This document shows positions 9,501 to 18,269 of a DNA stretch of 64,000 nt, piece by piece. Location: contig NZ_VFOW01000001.1 of the NCBI RefSeq assembly GCF_006716355.1, positions 4,650,001 through 4,714,000 on the forward strand, read 5' to 3'. The DNA comes from Stackebrandtia endophytica. Its GTDB lineage: Bacteria > Actinomycetota > Actinomycetes > Mycobacteriales > Micromonosporaceae. The notes beneath the pieces were generated by a model. It made no database searches and was not told the DNA's origin. It worked only from the letters and a program-made list of their open reading frames with translations. Within the stretch, counting starts at the first letter, position 1; each line of letters opens with the position of its first letter. The translations under genes and the position numbers were made by a program.

Positions 9501-12500
9501 ATGATGCCCCCACCTGTGCTTCTGGTCGAACGTTTCCATTTCGCTCAGCGGTTGGTCAAGGTCAAACTGTTCATGCTGTGCGTCGCGCTTGTCGCTGGGA
9601 TGCTTGTCGGAATTGAGATCGCTCGTATTCCGACGAGCCCGGACGACCCCGATTACGGTGACCCTGCGACAGGGACGGTTGCCGATGTGGAACCCAAGCA
9701 GGAGAATGGATTCACCGCCGCCGCGCCCGAGGTGAAGTGGCCGTCCACTGAGGTGAGATCGGTGTCGGCTGGGCCGGAGCCTACCGCCGTGACCGTGGGC
9801 GGGCTGCATATGTCGATGAGTGCCGCGACCGACACGACATTGACGGTCGAGACCGTTGGACGTGATCAGGTGCTTGACGCGGGAGTATCCGGCACCGCTG
9901 TGCGCATTACCGGCGAGGGCGACATCGACATTGAACTGAACTATGGATCGTTCACCTCCGGGTACGGTGGAGATTACGGGCAACGATTGCGTGCCTATCT
10001 CGCCGATGGCTGTCTGGACGCAGTGCACAGTGGTTGTGCAGTCAATGTGACACCTCTGTCGTTTCACAACGATGGGGAGAAGCAGTCTTTGGCCGGCCAA
10101 CTGAGCCTGACCGGTTCCACGGCGACCGTGGTGTTGGCCGCGGAGTCCGACTCCAGTCAAGGATCCTTTGAGGCCACGGCATTGTCTCCGTCTTCTTCGT
10201 GGGCGGCTGGTGGATCGTCGGGCGCTTTCACCTGGGACTATCCGATCCCGATTCCTACCACGGTCTCGACGTTGCGACCTGACATCAGCCTGGCTTATGG
10301 GTCGCAGGGAGTGGATGGTCGTACGGCCTCGACCAATAACCAGGGCTCCTGGATCGGCGAAGGCTTCAGCTACGAACCCGGCTATATCGAACGTCGATAC
10401 AAGTCGTGCCAGGACGACGGTCACGACACCAAGTACGACCAATGCTGGGCATGGGATAACGCCTCCATCATGCTCAACGGCGCCGCCAGTGGTGAGTTGG
10501 TCAAAGACGGTGACCGGTGGCGTGCCTCAACCGATGACGGCTCCCGTATCGAGCGCCTGACCGGAGCGAACAACGGTGATGACAACGGTGAGTACTGGAA
10601 ACTCACCACCATCAATGGCACGCAGTATTTCTTCGGAATGAACCGCCTCCCGGGATGGAGTAGCGGGGATGCGACGACGAACTCTGCATGGACCGTCCCG
10701 GTCTTCGGCGACGACTCCGGTGAACCCTGCTACAACGCCACACTGGACGATGCGCACTGTGACCAGGCATGGCGTTGGAACCTCGACTACGTCATCGATC
10801 CGCTAGGCAACGTCATCACTTACCACTACGCCAAAGAGAACAACCGCTATGCGATCAACGCGGACTTCGATGCCACCGGCGTCGAGTACACGCGCGGCGG
10901 ATATTTGAAGCGGATCGACTATGGACAGCGTGAGAGCGAAGTCTACTCGAGCACCGCACCCGCCCAGGTCGTCTTCACCACGACTGAACGCTGCATTCCC
11001 GCCGCCGGTATCAGCTGTGCGGCAGGCGACCTCACCGACGACACCGCACGCAACTGGCCGGATGTCCCATTCGACCGCAACTGCAAGGCCGACAAGCCGT
11101 GCAACACTTCACAAGCTTCACCCAGCTTCTGGACAAGAAAGCGGCTTGTCGACATTTCGACTCAGGTATACGTCGATAACACGTATAGGAAGGTCGACAG
11201 CTGGCAATTGCGGCACAACTTCGTATCCAACGGCGACGCGACCCGGACACTGTGGCTGGAGTCGATCACCCGGACCGGCCACACTGGAACCACTCCGATC
11301 ACGTTGCCTCCGACCGAATTGCTGCCGGTGCAGAAGGAGAACCGTGTCGATGTCATCGGCGACTCGATATCACCGCTGGTGCGTCCTCGCCTTGCAACCG
11401 TGTACACCGATACCGGTGGTCAGATCGATGTGATCTATTCAGACCAGGACTGCGCTCCCGGTGATACGCCGACGCCGAAGTCGAACTCACGGCTGTGCTA
11501 CCCGGTTATCTGGCAACCGGGCAGCTCCCAAGACAACATCACCGACTGGTTCCACAAGTATGTGGCCACCGAAGTCATTGCCTCGGATCGCACCGGCGCC
11601 TCTCCGGACCAGACCACTCGATACCAGTTTTCCGGTGGAGCGAAGTGGCGTCACGCCAAGCCTGACGGGATCACCAAAGAGGAACAACTGACGTGGTCGG
11701 ATTGGCGCGGTTATGGGAAAGTCACGGTCATTGGTGCGCCCGATACCGCTATGGCGACGCGTACCGAGTACACCTATTTCAGAGGAATGCACGGCGATGA
11801 CGACGGCTCGGGCGGTACGACCACCGTCGATCTCACCGACTCCACTGGGGGCATCCACCGCGACTATGACGAGCTGGCCGGCCAAACTCTGGAGACGGTT
11901 ACCTACAACGGTGACGCCATGATCGGTAAGACGGTCAGCATTCCGTGGCGTCACGAGACCGCCACCAGGACTCATTCCTGGGGCACTCAGACCGCGGCCT
12001 ATGTCCGAGCCGACGTGACCCGCACATTCACCACCTTGGCTGCCGGTGGGTGGCGTGAGACCTTCACCGGAAACCGATATGATCCCGAGCTCGGTCGGGT
12101 CATTGCAGTCGAAGATCGCGGTGACATCTCCGATCCGGCTGACAACACGTGTACCCGCACCTGGTATGCGGACAACACGGCTGAATGGATGCTCGCCTAC
12201 CCGGCGAGGGTGGAGGCCGTGGCCGTTGACTGTGACACTAGCCCGGATCGTTCCAGCCAGGTCATCAGTGACGTCCGTAATCACTATGACGGTGGTTCTT
12301 ATCAGGACGTACCGGTGAAGGGACTGTTGACGACCGTCGAGAACCTTGTGGAACACGACGGAACCAATGCGACCTATGCCGTCACCGGCCAATCCAGCCA
12401 CGATGCCTATGGCCGAATCACAAGTGTCACCGATGCTCTGGGCAACGTGACCGCCACGTCCTATGTCGACGCCAACGGATTGCTGACCAGCACGGTTGAA

Positions 12501-15500
12501 GTCGATCCCATCGGGCACTCCGCGACCCTGCACACCGACCCGGTCCGCGGCACATTGACATCGACAATCGACGTGAACGGAAAGAAGACCGAGTACGTCT
12601 ACGATGCGCTGGGACGCGTTGTCGAGGTCTGGCTGCCGTTTCAGCGTCGAGGCACCGTGCAACTGCCGTACTACGTGTTCGAATACCGCAATTCAGAGGA
12701 CGCCCCGGTGGCGATCACCACGCGGAAACTCAACAACAACGAGAGTGCATACACCTCGGCGGTGAGCATCGTCGACGGTTGGCTTCGCGACCGCCAGGTA
12801 CAGGAACAAGGGCCTGACGGTGGCCGTCTGATCACCGACGTCGTCCACGACGCGATGGGCAGAGTCGCTAAGACCAACGCCGTCTACTACGCCTCGGGCG
12901 CCCCGCAGCAGGAGTTGTTGCTTGTTGAGGATGCGCTGGTCAACGGTCAGACACTGACTGAGTTCGACCGTGCCGGTCGGATCACCGCGCAGATCTTCGC
13001 CGATGCCGGTACTGAGAAATGGCGTACCACCTATGTGCACGAGGGGGATCGGGTTCACACCACACCCCCCTCCGGTGCCACGGCGACCACCACGATCACT
13101 GATGCTCGTGGCCAGACCACCGCGCTGTTGCAGTACCACGGTGCAACTCCGACTGGTCCACACGACACCACCACCTACACCTATACCCATGCGGGTCAGT
13201 TGGCGAGCGTGACCGATACCGTCGGCAACACCTGGGCCTACACCTACGACCAGCAGGGCAGAAAGATCCTGTCCGACGATCCTGATACGGGAATATCCAG
13301 CTTTGAATACGACGCGATCGGTCAGTTGATCGCCAGCACCGATGCCCGCGGTATCACGGTGTCCACTGAGTATGATGAGCTGGGGCGGGTCATCGCGACC
13401 TGGGAAGGTGAGCCCGGAACCGGTACTCAACTCACGAAGCGCACTTGGGACCTGTATTCCAAGGGACAGCTGGCGCTGGCCTATTCCTATGCTGAGGGTC
13501 TCGAGTTCATCACCAAGTATGGCTTCCGTGACTGGAACTATGCTCCCACCGGTATCAATTACTTCATTCGTGGTGAAGCAGCGGGTTCGTTGGCCGGCGA
13601 GTATTCGACGGGAATGACGTACCACAGGGACGGTACTCCGTCGACCCGTAGTTGGGGGGCCACCGTCGATCTGCCGACGGCTGGCTTGTCGTTCAAGTAC
13701 GACGAGCTGGCGCGGCTGACCACTATCGAACGCGGAGAAACGCAACCCCTGGTTGACCTGAGCCATACACCCGTGGGACTGCTCTTGAAGGGGCGATATC
13801 GGATGGCGGCGACCACCGCCACACAGACATTCCAATATGAACATGGCACAAACCGGCTTGAACGTGTGTGGTTGGAGAAGGACGACACCGCCGGAACCAT
13901 CGCTGATATCAACTACAGCTATGACTCGGCTGGCAATGTCCGTTCCGTTATTGACAACCCGAGTGCCACCGGTACCGCCCGCGATGCGCAGTGTTTCGAG
14001 TACGACCATCTGGAACGAATGACCCGTGCCTGGACGACCGCCTTGCCCGGCACGACAGCATCCGCCTGTGACGACGGTCCATTGTTCACGGGTGTTGGCG
14101 GTGCCGCGCCCTATTGGTACGACTATGAGTTCGACGAGACGGGCAATCGCACCAGCGTGCGACACACCACGACCGGACTGCAGGCGGCAGCCGCTACCTA
14201 CGACTACCCGGTGCCCGGTGGCGATGGGCCGCATCAGGTTCAGGCCGTTAACACGCCGGACGGTGCGACCACCTCGTATCTCTACGATGCCGCAGGTAAC
14301 ACCACCAGCGTCGACCGGAATGGAGATCTACAGATCCTCACCTGGGATGCCAACGGCAAGCTCGCCGAGGTGTCCGAAGGCGAAGAGGTCACCCGGTTCG
14401 GCTATGACGCCGATGGGAATCAGGTATTCCGGCAGGATGCCGACGGCAGAACCCTGTTCATCGACGGAATGGAGGTTCACGAGGACACCGCGGGTGTCGT
14501 CACCTGCACTCGATACATCGCTCTGCCGGGTGGGGCCACCATGGTCGAGACCGCTGCCGGTACCCAATGGCAGTTCGCCGATCACCACGGCACCGCCACC
14601 ATCGGACTCGACAACAACACCGGTGCCGTCGCCCACCGTTACACCGACCCGTTCGGCAGCCCGAGGGGTAGTGCCCCCGATCAGTGGGCCGGCCAGAAAG
14701 GTTTCGTTGGTGGTGGGTTGAATCCGTCGACCGGGTACACCACTATTGGTGCCCGACAGTATGACCCGGTTCTGGGACGGTTCCTGTCCGTCGATCCGAT
14801 CATCGACTTTACTGATCCGCAGCAGATCAACGGGTATGCATACGGCAACAATGCCCCGGCTACGCGGAGCGACCCCACCGGGTTGTTCTCGCCACCGAAT
14901 TCGCACGACATTCCGTCGTACCGGCCGAAACAGCCCGATCCGAGCTGTCAAACGGGTGGGGCCGTCATACCCGATCACTGTGTCGGCCAGCCTGGGTCGG
15001 GTCCGACGAGGGGGCCGATCAAGGAGCATTGGAACGGCCCCCTATACGGCGTGGTCGATGAGAACGGTGTCCAGTGGATCAACGGCATCGAGGTGCCGGT
15101 CGGACTCGGCACGATCGAAGAGATCATCGACGCGATCATGGAGGAGTACGCCCACTCCGGTAGCGCGTATACCGACCTGGACGAAGACGGATGGATGAAG
15201 CAAGACGTCATGGTCGGCTACTGGGGCAAGCTCTGCGAGGGCGGGATCCTCGGTGGTTCCAGCTGTGGAACCGGGACCAACGGGCTTCTTGAAGAGATTC
15301 ATTCGGCGCATCGTGATTTGCAGGCGCCGATGTATGGCGGGCCGGATGGTATCGGGTACGACGGTATGGGTGTCATGCCGATCAAGAAGGTCGGTGCTGC
15401 GGGTTGGGGTGCCAACAGGGCGTGGAAACGCGCCGCCTGTGGTAATAGTTTCGTTCCCGGCACTCTGGTCCTGATGGCTGATGGGACTACTAAACCCATC

Positions 15501-16208
15501 GAGGAGGTTGAGGTTGGGGACGAGGTCGTCTCCACCGATCCGGGCACCGGTGAGACCGGTCCTCAGGAGGTCACCGCCACCACCGACTCCAACGGTGGCC
15601 CCACCGTCGAACTTCGTGACCTGGTCACTATCAGCATCGACGAAGACGGTGACGGCACTCCCGACGGCGACATCACCGCCACCCCCGGCCACGCCTTCTG
15701 GACAGCCGACGACCCCACCGGCACCAATGCACAATGGACAACTGCTAGGAACCTCACCGCAAGCGACTGGCTACGAACAGGCAACGGTGCCTGGATTCAA
15801 ACCGGCGCAGCTACCCAAGTGCGCGAGACCGTAGCTACTTACAACTTGTCGGTGCTGAGCTTCCATACTTACCATGTCACTGCTGGCGAGATCAGCACGA
15901 TGGTGCATAACTGTGATCTGGGACCCCAGTGGAAGGCCCGGCCAACTTCCGAGATTTGTGGGAGTTTCGGATGCGAAAAAGTTGCTGAAAAGATAAAGGA
16001 GAAAATCGGAGGTGAAATTGTCGAAATTTCACCTCTCATGGGACGCTACTTGCCGCAATATAGAGGACAGGACACGCTTTGGCAGCAGCACTTTGTGGTC
16101 GTCAAGAATGGGAGAGTGTATGACGCATTTGGAGGACGGTATGGTGTACCTGTGTCTGAATATAAGGCTTTGTGGCAATATAACGACGTCATAGATTTTG
16201 GATTCTAG
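9501..16208 (+). CDS. RHS-repeat polymorphic toxin with Hint domain and papain-fold toxin tip
   Basis: A 2235-residue contact or export toxin. The N-terminus has one membrane or signal segment (about 19-38), then an SpvB/TcdB-like region (FTWDYPIPIP, SLAYGSQG). Many YD/RHS repeats follow, and the RHS core (DPFGSPRG, GARQYDPVLGRFLSVDP, NGYAYGNNAP) lies at about 1715-1800. Residues 1981-2138 form a Hint (hedgehog/intein) domain from SFVPGTLVLMADG to VHNCD, which would release the tip. The tip (2139-2235) fits the papain-fold toxin family: Cys2158 (FGCEKVAEKI), His2197 (QQHFVVV) and Asp2208 (GRVYDAF). AGGAG precedes the ATG at 9501, while other in-frame starts lie upstream. The last 300 bases are much AT-richer than the body, as in swapped toxin tips. 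An immunity candidate starts four bases after the stop. Confidence 0.93.
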   Translation: MMPPPVLLVERFHFAQRLVKVKLFMLCVALVAGMLVGIEIARIPTSPDDPDYGDPATGTVADVEPKQENGFTAAAPEVKWPSTEVRSVSAGPEPTAVTVGGLHMSMSAATDTTLTVETVGRDQVLDAGVSGTAVRITGEGDIDIELNYGSFTSGYGGDYGQRLRAYLADGCLDAVHSGCAVNVTPLSFHNDGEKQSLAGQLSLTGSTATVVLAAESDSSQGSFEATALSPSSSWAAGGSSGAFTWDYPIPIPTTVSTLRPDISLAYGSQGVDGRTASTNNQGSWIGEGFSYEPGYIERRYKSCQDDGHDTKYDQCWAWDNASIMLNGAASGELVKDGDRWRASTDDGSRIERLTGANNGDDNGEYWKLTTINGTQYFFGMNRLPGWSSGDATTNSAWTVPVFGDDSGEPCYNATLDDAHCDQAWRWNLDYVIDPLGNVITYHYAKENNRYAINADFDATGVEYTRGGYLKRIDYGQRESEVYSSTAPAQVVFTTTERCIPAAGISCAAGDLTDDTARNWPDVPFDRNCKADKPCNTSQASPSFWTRKRLVDISTQVYVDNTYRKVDSWQLRHNFVSNGDATRTLWLESITRTGHTGTTPITLPPTELLPVQKENRVDVIGDSISPLVRPRLATVYTDTGGQIDVIYSDQDCAPGDTPTPKSNSRLCYPVIWQPGSSQDNITDWFHKYVATEVIASDRTGASPDQTTRYQFSGGAKWRHAKPDGITKEEQLTWSDWRGYGKVTVIGAPDTAMATRTEYTYFRGMHGDDDGSGGTTTVDLTDSTGGIHRDYDELAGQTLETVTYNGDAMIGKTVSIPWRHETATRTHSWGTQTAAYVRADVTRTFTTLAAGGWRETFTGNRYDPELGRVIAVEDRGDISDPADNTCTRTWYADNTAEWMLAYPARVEAVAVDCDTSPDRSSQVISDVRNHYDGGSYQDVPVKGLLTTVENLVEHDGTNATYAVTGQSSHDAYGRITSVTDALGNVTATSYVDANGLLTSTVEVDPIGHSATLHTDPVRGTLTSTIDVNGKKTEYVYDALGRVVEVWLPFQRRGTVQLPYYVFEYRNSEDAPVAITTRKLNNNESAYTSAVSIVDGWLRDRQVQEQGPDGGRLITDVVHDAMGRVAKTNAVYYASGAPQQELLLVEDALVNGQTLTEFDRAGRITAQIFADAGTEKWRTTYVHEGDRVHTTPPSGATATTTITDARGQTTALLQYHGATPTGPHDTTTYTYTHAGQLASVTDTVGNTWAYTYDQQGRKILSDDPDTGISSFEYDAIGQLIASTDARGITVSTEYDELGRVIATWEGEPGTGTQLTKRTWDLYSKGQLALAYSYAEGLEFITKYGFRDWNYAPTGINYFIRGEAAGSLAGEYSTGMTYHRDGTPSTRSWGATVDLPTAGLSFKYDELARLTTIERGETQPLVDLSHTPVGLLLKGRYRMAATTATQTFQYEHGTNRLERVWLEKDDTAGTIADINYSYDSAGNVRSVIDNPSATGTARDAQCFEYDHLERMTRAWTTALPGTTASACDDGPLFTGVGGAAPYWYDYEFDETGNRTSVRHTTTGLQAAAATYDYPVPGGDGPHQVQAVNTPDGATTSYLYDAAGNTTSVDRNGDLQILTWDANGKLAEVSEGEEVTRFGYDADGNQVFRQDADGRTLFIDGMEVHEDTAGVVTCTRYIALPGGATMVETAAGTQWQFADHHGTATIGLDNNTGAVAHRYTDPFGSPRGSAPDQWAGQKGFVGGGLNPSTGYTTIGARQYDPVLGRFLSVDPIIDFTDPQQINGYAYGNNAPATRSDPTGLFSPPNSHDIPSYRPKQPDPSCQTGGAVIPDHCVGQPGSGPTRGPIKEHWNGPLYGVVDENGVQWINGIEVPVGLGTIEEIIDAIMEEYAHSGSAYTDLDEDGWMKQDVMVGYWGKLCEGGILGGSSCGTGTNGLLEEIHSAHRDLQAPMYGGPDGIGYDGMGVMPIKKVGAAGWGANRAWKRAACGNSFVPGTLVLMADGTTKPIEEVEVGDEVVSTDPGTGETGPQEVTATTDSNGGPTVELRDLVTISIDEDGDGTPDGDITATPGHAFWTADDPTGTNAQWTTARNLTASDWLRTGNGAWIQTGAATQVRETVATYNLSVLSFHTYHVTAGEISTMVHNCDLGPQWKARPTSEICGSFGCEKVAEKIKEKIGGEIVEISPLMGRYLPQYRGQDTLWQQHFVVVKNGRVYDAFGGRYGVPVSEYKALWQYNDVIDFGF
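15484..15775 (+). repeat. Hint-domain direct repeat, copy 1 (active gene)
   Basis: These 292 bases of the Hint domain are nearly identical to 19628-19919, with no length change. Both copies lose similarity at the same point, right after the codons for DWLR. The repeat is therefore the homologous anchor through which alternative toxin tips could recombine onto the RHS gene. Confidence 0.93.
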
Positions 16209-16211
16209 ATA

Positions 16212-16628
16212 ATGAATAGTATCAAGTGTATTGAACACCTTCGTAAATTTCCGGGCGGGTACGGGGTCGATGGTTCGTTCGGTCAGGTGGCGGCCTTTAT
16301 CTCCGGACTCGATGCGGCGAAGGATGAGTATCTCCTCGAGGGTTTCAGGGAGTGGTTGATCGTAAAGGTTGGCTTCGGTAGTAATTTGGGATGGTCAATA
16401 CTGGCTCTTCATGTGATATTCCCTGGCCGGTCAAAGATGCACCCGTCAGGGTTTTCCGAGGACGAAAGTAAATATGCTGGAGAGATGCTCATTGACCTGC
16501 TTCTTGAGTTTCTCAAGATCAGATCTTCCGGCGGTCTAACTGGGATATACCATGCATACATTACCTGGTTGCGTAAGCAGGAATGGTATCGGGAAGGCTT
16601 TCCCGGTTATTTGGAGGAACCTGAATAG
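16212..16628 (+). CDS. probable immunity protein for the papain-fold toxin
   Basis: A 138-residue soluble, mildly acidic protein starting four bases after the toxin stop, the classical position of a cognate immunity gene. Its base composition is AT-rich like the toxin tip and unlike the RHS body. I recognise no named immunity family. Visible features are a mixed alpha/beta sequence and a C-terminal aromatic-rich segment (YHAYITWLRKQEWYREGF). The role is assigned from position and size, not from homology. Confidence 0.7.
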   Translation: MNSIKCIEHLRKFPGGYGVDGSFGQVAAFISGLDAAKDEYLLEGFREWLIVKVGFGSNLGWSILALHVIFPGRSKMHPSGFSEDESKYAGEMLIDLLLEFLKIRSSGGLTGIYHAYITWLRKQEWYREGFPGYLEEPE

Positions 16629-16645
16629 CGGGGACCACGAGTCTT

Positions 16646-16993
16646 GTGGCTGACACTCTCCAATTGGAAGTTGCGATCGACACAAAGTGTGTCCTATTCG
16701 TTTGGGGTTACCTGCCGGCAGAATCATGGCGACCTATGAAGATGAAACTGCCCGATGCAAAGCCTGGTCGTGTGATTGCAATGGTGGCGGGTCCTCCGCT
16801 CGAGGCTGGTATCTCTGTACCGATAGCACGTGGGCACTGGGAAGCATTTTTTGATGAAAGCCGTGGTCTGGTTCGAGTCACAAGGGACCATGAGGTTACA
16901 GAGAGTTTGGTGGAGATCGCGAACGGAGTCCATGTCGGTCTGAATGGAGCGAGCCTCAGTTCATTCTGGCTGCTTCCCAACTTCGTGAAATGA
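16646..16993 (+). CDS. small protein of unknown function in the toxin/immunity region
   Basis: A 115-residue reading frame starting with GTG, 17 bases after the immunity gene. It contains a beta-rich segment (PGRVIAMVAGPP) and ends SSFWLLPNF. No family is recognised. Its place suggests a second immunity or orphan immunity gene. AT-rich codon use matches the adjacent cassettes. The start is uncertain. Confidence 0.5.
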   Translation: MADTLQLEVAIDTKCVLFVWGYLPAESWRPMKMKLPDAKPGRVIAMVAGPPLEAGISVPIARGHWEAFFDESRGLVRVTRDHEVTESLVEIANGVHVGLNGASLSSFWLLPNFVK

Positions 16994-17085
16994 CATGTGT
17001 TGGACCAGCTAGCTGAACGAATCCCTCCAGACTGTGGAACTTTGGCGGTCGGGCGGAATCTAACGGTTCTAGCTGCAGATCCTGA

Positions 17086-17208
17086 AGAGTACTGACGTGG
17101 ATGCGAATGGTGTAGACCGTGATGGGGTGAGCTTGATGGGTATCATCGAGAGTATTGAAGATTGGATTCTGTGGCGCAGTGAAAATACCCGCGCCGTTTT
17201 ATCACGCC
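17086..17208 (+). pseudogene. remnant of an immunity gene (3' part), copy of 20552-20675
   Basis: About 124 bases match the 3' half of the immunity gene at 20326-20697 (the LESTDVDANGVDRDG to NGRAVLF region) with few substitutions. The 5' half is absent and the sequence stops at the left end of the IS element. Upstream bases 16994-17085 show no gene. This shows that the same immunity family once also sat here, or was copied here. Confidence 0.85.
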
Positions 17209-17211
17209 TTA

Positions 17212-18091
17212 GAGCTTCTATCAGGTTTGCTTGAGTCGTCTCCAGCAGATGAGGGCGCAGGCGAGTGAGATGGGTGCGTTGTGGAGTTCGGTGTGGTGTT
17301 CCCAGCGGATGGCTAGGCGTTTGTACTGGTGGAGCCAGGAGATGGTGCGTTCAACGACCCACCGGATCTTGCCGAGCCCGATGATGCCGTTGGTACCGCG
17401 TTTCGGGATGATCGCAACGATGCGCTTGGCCTGCAATGCTTCTCGGAACTTTCGGGAGTCATAGCCCTTGTCGGCGAGGATCACATCAGGTCGGCGGCGT
17501 GGTCTGCCTCGTCGGCCGGCGATGGGTGGTATGGCTTCTACCAGGTCTTCGGCTGCGGTGATATCAGCGATGTTGCCGCCGGTGGTCACCACGGCGAGCG
17601 GTATGCCTTTTCCGTCCAAAGACCACGTGGTGTTTGGACCCAGGACGTCGACGATCGACTGGAGAAGGCCCCACGCATGAGCCCCCTTTTTAGACCTGAT
17701 GTGCCCCGCGTCGATTCAAAAGCCTTCGACCAGTCCAGCTCACCGGCCGCATTCAATTCAGCCAGCAGCACCCGATGAAGACGATCGAACACGCCCGCGT
17801 CGGTCCAGCGTCTCAGGCGCCGCCAACAGGTCATACCGGAACCGAACCCCAGCTCCTGCGGTAGATCCTCCCACCCGATACCGGTGAACAGGACGAACAG
17901 AATCCCCTGCAAGCATTTACGGTCATCAATCGGAACCGGGCCACGCCGCCCCGGCCGATGCGGCGGCAACAACGGCTCCACCACACTCCACAAGTCATCA
18001 TCCACTATCCACGGCGCAGCCACCCCACCATCAAACCAAGCCACCCACCCGATCCACCAGCGAGGTCACACCAGAAACTTGATAGAAGCTC
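17212..18091 (-). mobile_element. IS5-family insertion sequence (IS427-like, decayed)
   Basis: An element of about 880 bases bounded by imperfect inverted repeats: the left end reads GAGCTTCTATCAGGTTTG and the right end is its complement with two mismatches. It encodes one IS5-family transposase split over reading frames on the minus strand. No convincing target duplication was found (TTA on the left, ATA on the right), so one flank may have been rearranged after insertion. It separates an immunity scrap on the left from a toxin tail on the right. Confidence 0.85.
17221..18044 (-). pseudogene. IS5-family DDE transposase, frame-disrupted
   Basis: The N-terminal part (18044 to about 17740) has family words such as DDLWSVVEPLLPP, LFTGIGWEDLPQELG and CWRRLRRWTDAG. 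The C-terminal part (17619-17221) has VVTTGGNIADITAAEDL, ADKGYDSRKF and the ERTISWLHQYKRL helix with the catalytic Glu. In between, the conserved words lie in three different frames: ELDWSKA in frame one, IDAGHIRSKKG in frame two, PSPVDRRRPGSKHHVVF in frame three, then GKGIPLAV back in frame two. Programmed slippage at CTAAAAAGG could explain one change, not all. The enzyme is probably inactive. Confidence 0.85.
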
Positions 18092-18250
18092 ATACGGACC
18101 GATAGAGGGCCGGGAATGTTTGAATATGCAAAGAATGGGACGCGGTACTTCTTTCGATCAAAAGCTAAGAGCCGTGACGGATGGACAGTGGACTACTATA
18201 GACCGGGGTCGGCGAAGTCTGACACCAAGATTAGACTGGTGGATGAATAA
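18092..18250 (+). pseudogene. C-terminal tail of a truncated toxin
   Basis: The frame is open from the IS end to TAA at 18248. The last 44 residues (from an ATG at 18116) read MFEYAKNGTRYFFR...DGWTVDYYRPGSAKSD...IRLVDE. This charged, aromatic ending looks like the end of a polymorphic toxin tip, and an immunity-like gene follows after 19 bases. The upstream part of the toxin is missing at the IS boundary. The exact toxin family is not recognised. Confidence 0.6.
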
Positions 18251-18269
18251 TTTCTTGGAGTGGATTCTC

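Noticed and set aside
11487..14234. Long open frames antisense to the RHS gene
   Set aside because: They follow the codon periodicity of the RHS repeats and have no start signals or family words.
15441..15914. Hint region considered as an intein
   Set aside because: There is no endonuclease domain and no conserved C-extein host protein; the position between RHS core and toxin tip is that of a toxin-releasing Hint domain.
17209..18094. Target-site duplication of the IS
   Set aside because: The flanks read TTA and ATA and do not match, so no duplication is claimed.
17958..18269. Upstream extension of the gene at 18270 into the IS
   Set aside because: It would read through the transposon end and antisense to the transposase, and crosses the toxin tail in another frame. 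GTG 18270 has a ribosome site.
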